Notes: generated by a model from the letters alone, not told the origin. A DNA stretch of 64,000 nt from Pyropia yezoensis (GCA_009829735.1 CM020618.1:39547030-39611029), one strand, 5' to 3'; shown: positions 42,538-52,564, numbered from the stretch's first letter. Made by a program: numbers and translations.

Positions 42538-43795
42538 CGGCAGCCTCGCCCAGCATCGGCGGCGGCGCCCGCTTGGCCCGCCGCCCCCGCATCGGCGGGG
42601 TCAGGGGCGGCCGCCGCCAACGCCATGACGGTGGGGGGCTACCCGGCGGCAGGTCTGGCACGTACTCGTCCAGCCCCCGGTGGAGCACCTGTGGCAGCGG
42701 CGGCGTGAGTACCCCCCGCAGCGGCCGTGCTGGCTGCTCCGCACCCCCCCCCGGCGGGCCTGACCCGGCCGCGCCCCGCGGGCCGACCGGCCGGCCCGTC
42801 GTCGCCCCACCCGCCCCCGCCGCGGGGTGGCCGTCCCTGACAGGACCGCCTTGTAGGGGCGGCCCCGCGTGGCCAGCCCCACCACCGCCATGTGGCTGTG
42901 GCCGGCGGGGACTGGGCGAGCCGTATGCGGCCGACGTGTCCGTGACCGTGTGCGTGTCCCGTCGCGGCGGCAGCTGCGAGGGGAGCCACCGCAAGGCAGG
43001 CGGCGGGGACGCGGGGGGCGGTGAGGGCATCATGGGGTGGCGGGCAGCCCCACCTGGGGCGCCCACCACCTCCCTCTCATGCGCCATCAACGCCGCCTCT
43101 GCGGCGGCCACCCGCCCGTCGTTGGCGTCGACAAGAGGGTGCGCCGGCGTCGACGGCGCCGCCGGCGCTGGCGCCGGCGCCAACGTCGCGGGCGGCGGCG
43201 GCTGGGGAGGCATGAACAGGGGCGACGGCCGCGGCGTCGGCGGCCGGCCCGTCGGCCGCCGCCGCTTGCGCCGCACCGGCGTCGTTGGCGGCGGCGGCGG
43301 CGGCGGCGGCGTCAGCGACGGGGGGGCAGGGCGCGACGGGTCACCACCGCCGCCGCCGCCGCCGGCGGCCGCAGCTGCCACACCCACCACCGCCCGTTCC
43401 TCCGTGCCGGTCGCAGACGTCCCCCCGCCGTTACTGGCTGCCGCCTGGACCAGCCGCAGTGCCTCCACCGCTGCCGCCACTTCATCTACTGCCGCCATTG
43501 CCCCGTCCCCATCCGGCTCCAACGGGCCTGGGACGGCGGCCGACGGATGGATGATGGTCATGGGGCGACCGCCCCCGTCGCCGTCGCCGTCCATGTCAAT
43601 AGCGCCGCTGCCACCGGCAGCTCCGCCATGGCCAAGACCCCCTCCATGAGGGCCACGACCGCCCCCGCCGCCACCGCCGTCACCCACCTCCACAGGGACG
43701 TTGCCATCCCCGTCACGCCCTCGCCCTTCCATGGCTGGTGCGGCGCGGGCGGGCCGCCGGCGACGGCCCGCGCCCGCTTGCGCGGCGCGGTCCAA
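41963..43795 (-). CDS. Single C2H2 zinc-finger protein, low-complexity, probably nuclear
   Basis: A 610-residue protein; an alternative Met at 43732 would drop 21 residues. The only clear domain is at the extreme C-terminus: FPCRVCGTRFSNARGRQLHEAAWH, a C-x2-C-x12-H-x4-H finger whose F and L hydrophobic core positions are retained. The remainder is Ala/Gly/Pro-rich with poly-Ala and poly-Pro tracts. It has basic clusters (RRKRRRP, AAKRRRPGG) that fit nuclear localisation, and two islands of ordinary sequence, AAVDEVAAAVEALRLVQAA and PLPQVLHRGLDEYVPDLPPG. A role in nucleic-acid or protein binding in the nucleus is an inference from the finger; a DNA target cannot be given. Confidence 0.65.
42481..42538. 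repeat. (GGC)n trinucleotide repeat coding poly-Ala
   Basis: An almost uninterrupted GGC run in the zinc-finger gene, translated as poly-alanine on the minus strand. Confidence 0.9.
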
Positions 43796-44966
43796 TGGCT
43801 CGCCACCGCCCGTCCCTTCCCCCCCGGAAAGAGGGGCGGGGCCCGGTTACCCGCGTCGCCCGTTGCTGCCGCTGCCGCCGCTGCCGTCACCTGCTGCTGC
43901 CACCACCGCTGCTGCCGCCGTTGCCACCGCTGCTGCCCCCCCCCCTGCCGCTGCTGCCACCGCCGCTGCTGAGGTCGCACCACGCGGCTGCCGCCGTCCC
44001 CGCCGGCCACCGTCCCCAGCCGCCCCGCCTTTGTGCCGCCGTCGTGCGCTCGCAGCCCGCACGGCCGGGCGGTGGTGGCCACTGCCCCAGCGGGGTGGGC
44101 ACCCCCCCCCCCCCCGCGCCCGTCCAGGCCGCACCGATCTCCACACACCCCCCCCCCCCCCCCCCCCCCCACCACACACCTTTCAAAAAAAAAAAAAAAA
44201 AAAAGAGGCGCCTAGGCACAGGGCCACGTCCATGCCCCCCGGTCGGCGCCGTCGCCGGCATCCCCCCCCCCCCCAGCACCAAGGCCACGTCCGCGACCGC
44301 CCCAGCCGCGGGGCATTCCCCCCCCCACCCCCCCCCCCCCGCTGCCACCACCATCCGTCACGGGTCATGGTCCACACGCCAAGGCCACCCGCAAAACGTA
44401 CCCGCCCACCCCCCCCCCCCCCCCCCCCGCCCCTCCTCCACACTCCTCTCCCCCCCCCACCCCCCCACCCCCTCCCCGCCCACCGCAGCCATCGGCATAG
44501 GGGTGGTGCCCCGCCCCCGCAAGGCCAGCCCCGCCCTCTCGTACCTACGCCCCGCCCGGCCAGCCCGCCCCCCCCCCCCCCCCCTCTCCCCCCCCCCTTC
44601 CCGCCACACCGCGCACAGATGGGGGCGGCAGCATCGTACACAGCCACAGCACCGCCGCCCACCCCCCCCCCCCCCCCCCCCCCCCCCCCGCCTCCCCTAT
44701 TTAGAAAACGGCCACCGGATGGTTGGACAGTCGGTAGGTACTGTACTGTACATAGGTAGATGGGGGGCGCGCACACCCGCGCGGGGCGGGGGCAGAGCAG
44801 AGGAGATGGCGGCAAGACCCACCGCGGGGGGGGGGGGGGGGGGGCGGCTGGCACCGGCCGACCGGTCGCGCGCCCCCCCCGCACACGCTGGTGCGACCGC
44901 CGCCGCCGCCGCGGGGCAGGTGCGCCGGCCGGGCGGGGCGGCCGATTGCACCGGCGGACCGCCCCG

Positions 44967-45066
44967 CCCCCCCTCCCCCCTCCCCCCCTCCCCCCCTCCC
45001 CCCCCCCCCTCCCCCCCTCCCCCCCTCCCCCCCTCCCCCCCCCCTCCTCCCCCCCTCCCCCCCCCC
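44967..45066. repeat. (CTCCCCCC)n-type tandem repeat
   Basis: Octamer-like CTCCCCCC units run for about 100 bp, giving long G runs on the minus strand. Confidence 0.85.
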
Positions 45067-45159
45067 ACGCCGTTGCGACGGCCGGCGGCGCAGGCAGGCA
45101 GGCAGGCAGGCCGGGGAGATGACCAGCAGGGGGGGGTGGGTTTGGCAGCGGCACGCCCC

Positions 45160-45212
45160 GCCGCCCGCCCGCCCGCCCGCCCGCCCGCCCGCCCGCCCGC
45201 CCGCCCGCCCGT
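45160..45212. repeat. (CCCG)n tetranucleotide repeat
   Basis: About 13 uninterrupted CCCG units. Confidence 0.92.
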
Positions 45213-45541
45213 TCCGACCGCCGCCGCCGCCGCGAGGGGTGGTGGGGGGGAAGGGAAGGGGGGGGGGGGGGGGGGAGGGGAGGGGAGGGAGGGGTGGGGG
45301 GTGGGGGTGGGGGTGGAGAGGCACCGCCGTCGTGCAGACCCCCGCCGCCCCTCGCGCGCGGCCGTTTTTTTGAAAAAAAAAAAAAAAAAAAAAAAGCAAA
45401 AGGCCGGGCCGCCCGCACGACGCCCACGCCCGCGCCCCGCAGGACGGGGGGGGGTGTGCCGCCCCAGGCGGGGGCGCGTTTGGAAAGGCACCGCCCCCCT
45501 CCCTCCGCCAGCCGAGCCGCTGGCGAGACGGGGGTGGGCTT

Positions 45542-47383
45542 TCAAAAAAAAAACAGGCGGCGGGCGCCCCCATCAAGGACGGCGCCACCCCGCCCCCCAC
45601 CCCCACCCCCCCCCCCCACCCCTTCACCCCCCCCCCCCAACCCCCCCCCCCGCCACACCCAACCCACCCGCCACACACCCCACCGGCCCCGTCCCCCCCC
45701 CCAACCCCCTCTCGTGGGGCCACCATCCACGGCCGTCTGCACCACAGCGCACCGCCCCCCACACACCCCCCACCCCCCCCCTCCCCCCCCCCCCCCCCTT
45801 CCCCGCCGGCAGCGTCGTCGCACCCGCCCGTGCGGCCGGGCGTGCCGCCCACGGGGGGCGGGGTTTGTGAAAAAGACCAGGGCGGCCGACGGCTTCCCGT
45901 CTGTGGCCGCAGCGTCGGCCACGCCCCCGGGTGGGCAGGCAGGCGCGCGCCTCCCTCCCCCCCCACCCCCCCCCCCCCACCAAGGACACGACGCTCCGCC
46001 ACCACCACCACCACCACCACCACCCCCCCCCCTTGGCCACCCACCCCATCCCACCTCCCCACCCCTGGGTGGCCCTGGGTGGGGGGGGTCCTCCCACCCA
46101 CCGCCGTCCCCCCCCCTTCCCCCGCCCCCCCGCCCCCCCCCCCCCCGCCGCGGCCTACCCCCCACGCCCCGCGCCCTCCCCCTCCCGTGCGGCCCCCCCC
46201 TGGTAGCAGCGCCCATGGTCGGCGGGTGCGGCTGCCGCCCGGCGGGGTGGCACCCCCTGGGGGGGTGGGGCGGCGGGAGTGGCTGCCGCCGCCGCTGCCG
46301 CCGCCGCCGCCGCCACCGCCGCCGCCGGCCGGCCGCCGTCGGGGCTGCCCCCGACCGGCGGCCGCCCCCCCGCGGGGCGGCACCCGCCGCGCTGCCGCCG
46401 CACCCGCCCGCCGCCGGCGCTGCCGGCCAGGACGGGGGATGGGGGGTCGACCCGCCGCGGGGGGGGGGGGGGCTCCCGGTGGCGGCCGCCCCCCCGGGGG
46501 GGGGGGCGGCCGCCCGCGGCAGGCGCAACGACTCGAGCCGCCATGGCTTGGCCGCCGCTGCTGCCGCCGCTGCCGCTGCCGCGTCCGCTGTCGTCTGGGC
46601 GGGGGCGTCTCGGCTTGCCGACGGCGGTGACGCCGGCGGCGACGGAGGCGGCGACGGTGACGGTGAGCGGGACGGTGAGGTGGACGGTGACGGGGTCGGG
46701 GAGGGGGACGCGAAGCGGCGGTCCAGCCGTGGCCACTTGCCGGGCCGCCCCCCGTCCCCACCCCCAGCCGCGGCGGCCGCGACGCCCCCCCCCCCCGGCC
46801 GGTGCAACGGCGGCGGTCGCCCCGCCGCCCGCGGCGTCGACGCCGACCCGTGCCGCCGCGACGGCAACGACGGCACGGGCGGCGGCCGCGGCCGCCGCGA
46901 CGCGGACCGCGCCGGCGGGGCGGGCGACGGCGGCAGCCGACGGCGGGGCGCCCCCGCCGCCGCCCCGGCGGCGGCGGAGTGCCGTGGCGGCGGCCGCCGT
47001 CTGGCGGGCGCCCCCCCCGGTGGGGGTGGCGGCCGCAGCCGCCCCGCCGGTGGGGCTACCGCCGCCGCCCGCAGCGCGGCCGTGCCGCGCGGTGGCGGCG
47101 GCCGGCCGCCGGGCACCCCCGGCGGGGGCGGCGGCGACGGCCCCGTCGCGGGCAGCCGGCTCGCGGCCGCCACCGCGGCCGCCGCGGCGCGCGGGGGCGG
47201 CTGCCAGGCGCCGGGCGCCCCCGCCGGGGGGGGCGGCAGCGTTGCCACCAGCCCCGACGGCGGCAGCGCGGTCGTCACCGCCGGCGGCCGAGGCGCCGGC
47301 GGCCGTACCGCCTGCGTGCCCGCCTGCGTGGCCGACGGACGCTGCGGGCTGGCCAGCCGCCGTCGCGGCGGCGGCAGCGGCGT

Positions 47384-47417
<34 letters not shown>

Positions 47418-48244
47418 ACTGGCAGGACGTCCCCACGGTCAATCTTCTCAAAGAGGCTTTCGTACGCTTCCCTGGTGGCCACACCCCCCGGTGGCGGCGG
47501 GGGGCGAGCCGCCACCGCCGGGCGTACCCCGGCCCCCCCCATGGCGGCGGCTCCGTCGCTTGCGCCGCTCCCCCCCAGCCCCCCCCCCCCTCCCGTCAAC
47601 GTCGCTGCTGGCCCGTCACGGCGGGTGGCGGCGGCAACTGGGGAGACGCCCCCCAGCCACCGCAACGGTAGACCCGTCGGCGGTGGGGACACGGACGGCA
47701 GAGGTGCGGGCAGAGGCGCCCCCCGCTGGTGCGGACGTGGCGGCAGCAGCAGTGGCGGCCGTCGCGGCGGCCGCGGCGGCGGCAGCGGTGGCGTTGCGGC
47801 GTCGGACGGGCCGTCACCACAGAGGATGGCGGTGACCGCCAGCGGACGCAGCCGCCGCGGCGGCAGTGGCGGCGGCGGCGACGGCGACGGCAGCAGCCGC
47901 GGCGGTGGGGGCGGCAGCAGCGGCCGCTGCGCAGGCCGCGGTGGCAGCAACAGCCGCGGCCGCTGCGGCGGCCACCCAACGGCGGGCACCGTTGCGTGGC
48001 AGGGGGGGCTGCCGCCGCCGGTGGTGGCGGCCGCCGCCGCCGCCGGTGGCGCCGGTGGCGCCAGAGGCGCCCCCGCACCCCTAACCGACGAGCCACGACC
48101 GCGGGCATTCCCTTCGGTGGTCATGCGTACCTCGGACGCTCCCACGACCGTGTCGGCTGGAGCCATCGACGCCATCGTGCCACAAGCCGCCACTGCCGCC
48201 GGCGCCGCTGCACAGGATCGCAGCTCTGCTGCTCCGAACTGCAA
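45542..48244 (-). CDS. Hypothetical Pro/Ala-rich protein
   Basis: The minus frame is preferred because it contains non-repetitive stretches: MASMAPADTVVGASEVRMTT near the N-terminus (Met at 48175), LAVTAILCGDGPSDAA, and VATREAYESLFEKIDRGDVL in the middle (about 47420-47480). The rest is Pro, Ala and Arg-rich, with a Ser-Pro tract (SPSPTPSPSTSPSRSPSPSP) that could be a phosphorylation-rich region. No known domain was identified. The true C-terminus is doubtful, since the last 650 bp run into the C-rich block. The opposite strand is open over the same span but reads as Arg/Gly repeats. Nuclear or cytosolic disorder-rich protein is the most that can be said. Confidence 0.35.
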
Positions 48245-48875
48245 TATCCTCCCCCCGCCCCCCCACCTCCCCCCGCGTGACCGTCACGGTGAATGCGAAG
48301 TGCGTCGGGGGGGCGAAGGGTGGAGGGAGCGGCGGCCGGAACAAAGTCGGGGGGTGGCACGCAGCACGCTCACCAAAGATCGGGCGAGCCCGGAAGCGGG
48401 GCGGCGGGTGCGTGGCACCGGGAGATCTGGTAAATTACCTGGGATGTAACGTGATGGGACGGTGGGCGCCTCGTGTTAAGTGATTGCCGGTGACGCACCT
48501 CGTCTGGAGTGTGATTGCATGTGACGCACCTCGTCTGGAATACTAGCCCGGGAGACGGCGGCGCCGGCGGGCCGGCGGGCCTCACGTCATCCACTTTGGT
48601 GGAGTAGAACATGCCACAAGTTCAGGAGGCGACGTGGAGCAGTGCAAAGAAACGCCCGCGCCATTTGCCGCGGGACGATGTGTGAAGAAGAGTCGGCCGA
48701 ACGAGAGAAAACGCTTCACGAATCCGAGCGATCAGACGGCCGCTTGTTTTGATTGTCACAGTGAAAACGGAAATAGTCTGGTACTCCTGGAATTGAAACT
48801 ATAGAAAGAACATTTTTGGACGCTGAAGATCAAAAACACCGCTTCGCTAGCAGATGCCGAAAGACCCCCCCCTGA
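48245..48875. other. Spacer between hypothetical gene and the Harbinger-like element
   Basis: Moderate-GC sequence that becomes AT-richer toward the transposon. It contains a two-copy 31-bp tandem repeat at 48481-48542. No gene is recognised. Confidence 0.4.
48481..48542. repeat. Two-copy 31-bp tandem repeat
   Basis: TGATTGC..GTGACGCACCTCGTCTGGA occurs at 48481 and again at 48512, differing only at a few positions. Confidence 0.85.
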
Positions 48876-48903
48876 GAGCATGTCTATCGGTGAGCCAAAA
48901 AGC
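48876..48903 (+). repeat. Left terminal inverted repeat
   Basis: 28 bp, exact reverse complement of 50059-50086, preceded by TGA. Confidence 0.92.
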
Positions 48904-48966
48904 TATATCCAAAAAGCTTTTTTTTTTGCTCCAGCAGAGCGCATGTCTATCGGTGTGGAGCTATTT

Positions 48967-49950
48967 TTAACTTTTCCGCGACAAGTTCTTCTGAAGTCCA
49001 AAGTGTGGAGACAGGACGAGCACCGCTGCACGCCAGAGGCCGCTCGCATCCCGGACCGGGCTGCGCCACACCGTGCCGGTCTTCTGCACCATCATCCCCG
49101 CTACCCCCCTCCCCTCCCCCGATCCCCATCCGCGGTCTACGTATTCACCGTGGAGCACCCCTTCCCAAGTACCCCAGCTTGTCTTGCGACAGGTGCGGCT
49201 ATGGATGAGCTCGTTGCGGACCTGCTGAGCGACAGCGAGGAGCAGGCCGTTGGTCGCGTCTGCCTGGCCGCGGCGCAAGCTCTCGGCGGCGTTGTACTTC
49301 TGGACTTGCCTCTGCAGCGTGGAAAAGCGAGACCGCAGACCGGCGGTCGTCCGAGCCGCCATCGCTTCAGGCTGCTGGACGAACACGGCTCTCACTCGGG
49401 TCCAAAACAAGTCCCGGTCCATGTCCGCGGTTGACTCCGACACGCTGACCCAAGAGCGCGCCAACGCCAGGTCTTCGGCCGGGGTGATGTTTAGGCCGCG
49501 ATGGGTGGTCCTGGTTGAGCAGGACAGGCCGCTTGAGCCGGCCGGCTGGCTCGAGCCGCCTTGCGGGGTGGAGTCGCTCCGCGGGGTGGGGCCGCCAGGA
49601 GGGGTGGGGCCGTCAGAAGGGGTGGGGCCGTCAGGAGGGGTGGAACAGACCAGTTGGGAGGAGCCCGGTGGCTGTCTGCGACTCTCTGATGCCGTGGCGG
49701 TGGAAAAAAGTGAGGAGGGTAGGGGATAGAGGGTGGATGGGCTGGATTGACAAGCGAGGGGGTACGCAGCTCTTCTGGGGGGATGAAAAATAGTGGGTGC
49801 TGCAAGGGCGGGCAGCCAGGCGCTGACCGCGCTGCTGTTCCGTCGAAGAAGTCGCGACAACAACTCCAACGGCCGACCCAACACCAGGTGGAATGAATGG
49901 GCTCGCGGCGGGGTGCGTCCCCGATCCGCGCATCTGATTGGCTTAGCCAT
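48967..49950 (-). CDS. Myb/SANT-like (trihelix/NAM-associated type) protein of the Harbinger-like element
   Basis: The conserved part reads TPAEDLALARSWVSVSESTA, then DLFWTRVRAVFVQQPEAMA, then RTTAGLRSRFSTLQRQVQKY. These are the spaced Trp/Phe and basic positions of the Myb/SANT-like domain found in the accessory protein of PIF/Harbinger transposons and in plant NAM-associated/trihelix genes. In that family the accessory protein helps bind the ends and import the transposase. The N-terminal part is Pro/Ser-rich with a short TPPDGPTPSDG-type repeat (about 49570-49640), and the C-terminus is Arg/Ser-rich. The start is uncertain: the Met at 49950 lies very near the element's right end, and an intron or later start is possible. 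The reading frame is otherwise uninterrupted. Confidence 0.6.
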   Translation of the reverse strand: MAKPIRCADRGRTPPRAHSFHLVLGRPLELLSRLLRRNSSAVSAWLPALAAPTIFHPPRRAAYPLACQSSPSTLYPLPSSLFSTATASESRRQPPGSSQLVCSTPPDGPTPSDGPTPPGGPTPRSDSTPQGGSSQPAGSSGLSCSTRTTHRGLNITPAEDLALARSWVSVSESTADMDRDLFWTRVRAVFVQQPEAMAARTTAGLRSRFSTLQRQVQKYNAAESLRRGQADATNGLLLAVAQQVRNELIHSRTCRKTSWGTWEGVLHGEYVDRGWGSGEGRGVAGMMVQKTGTVWRSPVRDASGLWRAAVLVLSPHFGLQKNLSRKS

Positions 49951-50000
49951 AAAGCTATCCTCTGAGCCATCCTGCAGAATATAGCTCAGAGGATAGCTTT
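49951..50000. repeat. Perfect 17-bp hairpin inside the right end of the Harbinger-like element
   Basis: AAAGCTATCCTCTGAGC at 49951-49967 pairs exactly with 49984-50000 across a 16-base loop. It is subterminal and shares the AGCTAT phrase with the terminal units. Confidence 0.85.
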
Positions 50001-50058
50001 TTGGCTCAGGGATATAGCTTTTTGGCGCACCGATAGACATGCTCTGAGCCAAAAAATG

Positions 50059-50086
50059 GCTTTTTGGCTCACCGATAGACATGCTC
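50059..50086 (-). repeat. Right terminal inverted repeat
   Basis: 28 bp, exact reverse complement of 48876-48903, followed by TGA. Confidence 0.92.
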
Positions 50087-50271
50087 TGAGAGAAGGACCG
50101 ATTTTGCGTCGCATCCCAACTTTTGGGTTTTTCTCTTGGGCGACTCGAGGCCCCAGCGGATGGCTCAATAATGTCCGTTTCGCCAAGTCTCACCTCAGAG
50201 CAATCCTAGCGGTGCGACTCCCACCGCACTTCAAGGGCAGCCCCAAAAACACGGACTGGACGATGAGTGGA

Positions 50272-51241
50272 TGTAAGGATTTGCCCCTTAAATCGCCACC
50301 CGGAACCCAGGGGATATGGACTGGGACCTCTCCTTACATGTCCGGCCCCGATAACTCCCCCCAAGACACATCAATTCCCCACTACCCTGGGCGACACCAC
50401 GCTGTATCCGTGACATTTTGCGGACGTCGGCCGACCGCACGAAAGCCGCCGTCAACGCACTGTCGGAACCCTGTCATGGACGTCGAAACTCGACAACGAG
50501 GAGCGAGTGACATCGTCGACCAACCACGGGCGGACATCCCCGTCTGTGCTGCCTGAATTTTATTCTCTGCGCTGCTTGAAAGCTGGCATCAAGGACCAGT
50601 CACATGATTCACCGACACTGAGGACACCGCACATCCTCGCTGGCGGCTGAGTGCGATATGACTGGCTCGCCGGCTTTTGGATTGATTGAATTCGGCCAGC
50701 TGGTTGGTGACTGGCTGGCCGGTCAAGGGATTGATTGAATTTGGCCTTGCTGGCCCTTACAGCCAGTCGGACCTTCTGGCCGACCGGCGTGTGGAGCCGG
50801 CTGGTGGGGCGCGCTGGGCGCCATCCACGGGACCCCCTTCGTTTCGGGCAAACTGGGGCTGCACTCCTTTAGTGCGCACGCCCGCCCATGCTTTGTTCTG
50901 AGAGACATGCTTTGTTTTTGGACCGCTCTGTGCCTACCGGCGGTGCGATGGGGAAACGCATGCTTTGGGGCACCTCGGGTGCCCCGACGCGAGTATATAG
51001 TGCGTGGGTGTCGGCGCCACCGGGGGAGAGGAGAGGGGTAACCACAGACACAGACCAAAGACACTGTTTACCTTTTGTACCCTCGATCCCCACCGACGTC
51101 GTGCCCATCTTCTTCCCCAGACCCACCCCCGTCGAGACCACCGTCCTCTTCCCCGTGCCCCGCCGCCCCATTGGCTCGCAAGGCCCGCTGACACCCCCAC
51201 GAGTACGTTGAGGGCTCCCCGGTTTTAGGTGGGTCCTCACA
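50272..51241 (+). repeat. 5' LTR of the gypsy element
   Basis: 970 bp, starting TGTAAGGA and ending TCCTCACA. It carries a TATA box (GAGTATATAGTG at about 50990), so transcription probably starts near 51020. Confidence 0.95.
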
Positions 51242-51243
51242 TG

Positions 51244-51265
51244 TGGTAGCTTCCGATTGTTCGAC
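51244..51265 (+). other. Primer-binding site of the gypsy element
   Basis: TGGTAGCTTCCGATTGTTCG begins two bases after the LTR. It starts with TGG and its complement ends in ACCA preceded by a T-arm-like segment, as expected for the 3' end of a tRNA. Which tRNA is not known to me. Confidence 0.7.
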
Positions 51266-51477
51266 TTTCTACCTGGCGGTGACTGCGATTCCGTGCGTGA
51301 TTTGGACCTCCCTGCGATTGTGACGTCGTGTTGCCCCCTGCGTTCGGCTTGCCACGGGCATTGTAATACGAACGCAGTGGGTTCCACGAATCACACCGAA
51401 AGAATATTTCCCTGACACTGCCATCGCGCTTGATGTCACGGAATTTTTCTTTTTGGTCAACCGATTGTTGAATCCCA

Positions 51478-52221
51478 GTGAGTTCCAAATCAGGTTCCGA
51501 ATATTCTTCCTCGGCTGTGGCGGCCGCGTCGGCATCCTCCGGCACGACGGCCCGCAACACGGTGGCCACGTCACGTGGAAACCTTGAGACCCGCGCACCC
51601 CCGACGACCCGCGCACCCCCGACGATCCGCGGCGCTGGTACAGCGCGCGGCTCGTCGGCACGCGGCAGTCCGTCGGCACGCGGCCCCGTGGGAGGGCACC
51701 ACCACCCGGGGGCACGCAGCCCCCCGGCGGGCGCCTTCTCCACCTCCACCCAGGCGGCCCCCCCGCACCTATCCCTGCTGGGGCGGACCGCCCCCAAGCC
51801 CCCCCTCTCGGGCAAGGGCAAGGGCCCTGCCTCGGCGGGCACAGCGGCCCGGACGAACCGGCGCCTGCTGCTACCCCCGCAGGAACCGGCGCGCCGTTTC
51901 ATCGCGCCGCCCCCCCCGCTGATTGGGCACATTAAGCCGACCACCGCGCGGGCGGTGGAACAGCGCGAACAGCGCCGAATCGCTAAGGCCCGCCGCATCC
52001 CACTGGGCACACACCAGTATAAGCCCTGCGGTGTGACGTGCAACAGCCTATCGGTGTTGCGCGACCATCGCAACTCACGTCGGCATCGCAATACTGTCAA
52101 CCGCCCTTCTACTCTCCCACGCTGCGATCCCTGTGGGCGTGAACTTGATTCGGTGGTTCAATTTGAAAGCCACTTGCGTGGCAAGGCGCACCACCGCCAG
52201 CTGGCGCGGGGCACCGATTGA
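51478..52221 (+). CDS. Extra ORF in the gypsy leader, C2H2 zinc-finger protein
   Basis: A 247-codon frame lies between the 5' LTR and gag, where gypsy elements normally have only a short leader. The N-terminal two thirds are Ser/Ala/Pro/Arg-rich. The C-terminal part has a U1/matrin-type C2H2 finger (CDPCGRELDSVVQFESHLRG then a second His) and, just before it, a second less regular Cys/His cluster (CGVTCNSLSVLRDH). It could be a captured host gene fragment, an accessory nucleic-acid-binding protein of this lineage, or a fortuitous frame. Confidence 0.5.
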   Translation: MSSKSGSEYSSSAVAAASASSGTTARNTVATSRGNLETRAPPTTRAPPTIRGAGTARGSSARGSPSARGPVGGHHHPGARSPPAGAFSTSTQAAPPHLSLLGRTAPKPPLSGKGKGPASAGTAARTNRRLLLPPQEPARRFIAPPPPLIGHIKPTTARAVEQREQRRIAKARRIPLGTHQYKPCGVTCNSLSVLRDHRNSRRHRNTVNRPSTLPRCDPCGRELDSVVQFESHLRGKAHHRQLARGTD

Positions 52222-52564
52222 CAACCTCCATTGATCTACCGCGAGAGCCCGATTTTCCCCCTCTGATCTCCCCCCCGCGTGAGAATCCGACGAGACCGAC
52301 TCGGGCCCGAGCGCGGAAGCCGATCGAAAATCCGATTGCGCGCCCTCGAGCGATTTGCTTGTGATTGGATTTAACGAAATAGTGTTGCACGCTCTTGATC
52401 TCGTCACCGCGATCTCTCGGCACTTGACCAATTGTCGCGCGCCACTACGTTGCTTGACCAAATTTCTTACACAAATCTATCCGGAGTTCGACTGGGCATT
52501 TCTTGTAAGTCTAGGGCGCTCTGTCCTGTGAAACTGTAACTTCTGGAGTTAACTCCTGGAAACG

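Larger units (their letters stand above)
43796..46200. other. Strand-asymmetric C-rich block with poly-A islands and short tandem repeats
   Basis: From about 44090 the plus strand is dominated by C runs of 8-22 bases with short interruptions. Three TTTC/TTTG-A(n) islands occur: a 20-A tract at about 44186, a long A tract at about 45374 and a shorter one at about 45544, with a TTTGTGAAAAA relative near 45864. Short phrases such as CAAGGCCAC and CAAGGAC recur between C runs (about 44280, 44380, 44520, 45573, 45982), which suggests a decayed tandem unit. Apparent ORFs are homopolymer translations. 43796-44090 is the upstream flank of the zinc-finger gene. Confidence 0.6.
48876..50086 (-). mobile_element. 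PIF/Harbinger-like DNA transposon, non-autonomous, 1211 bp
   Basis: The outermost 28 bp are perfect inverted repeats (48876-48903 and 50059-50086; GAGCATGTCTATCGGTGAGC is the start). The element is flanked by TGA on both sides, a 3-bp target-site duplication as in PIF/Harbinger. CATGTCTATCGGTG recurs inside each end (about 48942, and about 50027-50040 inverted), so the termini are built of repeated subterminal units. The interior lacks a DDE transposase and holds only a Myb/SANT-like reading frame. Mobility would need a transposase supplied elsewhere. Confidence 0.8.

Noticed and set aside
45294-48449. Plus-strand 1051-codon frame opposite the Pro/Ala-rich hypothetical protein
   Set aside because: It begins in poly-C translation and is Arg/Gly-rich throughout; the minus strand contains the only domain-like segments.
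49565-49640. Short spaced repeats considered as a CRISPR-like array
   Set aside because: They are coding Pro/Asp/Gly repeats in a eukaryotic transposon gene, without repeat-spacer structure.
50686-51211. Small ORFs inside the gypsy LTRs (repeated at 57384-57909)
   Set aside because: They lie wholly in the LTR U3/R region and have no domain. Their identical duplicates reflect LTR identity, not coding constraint.
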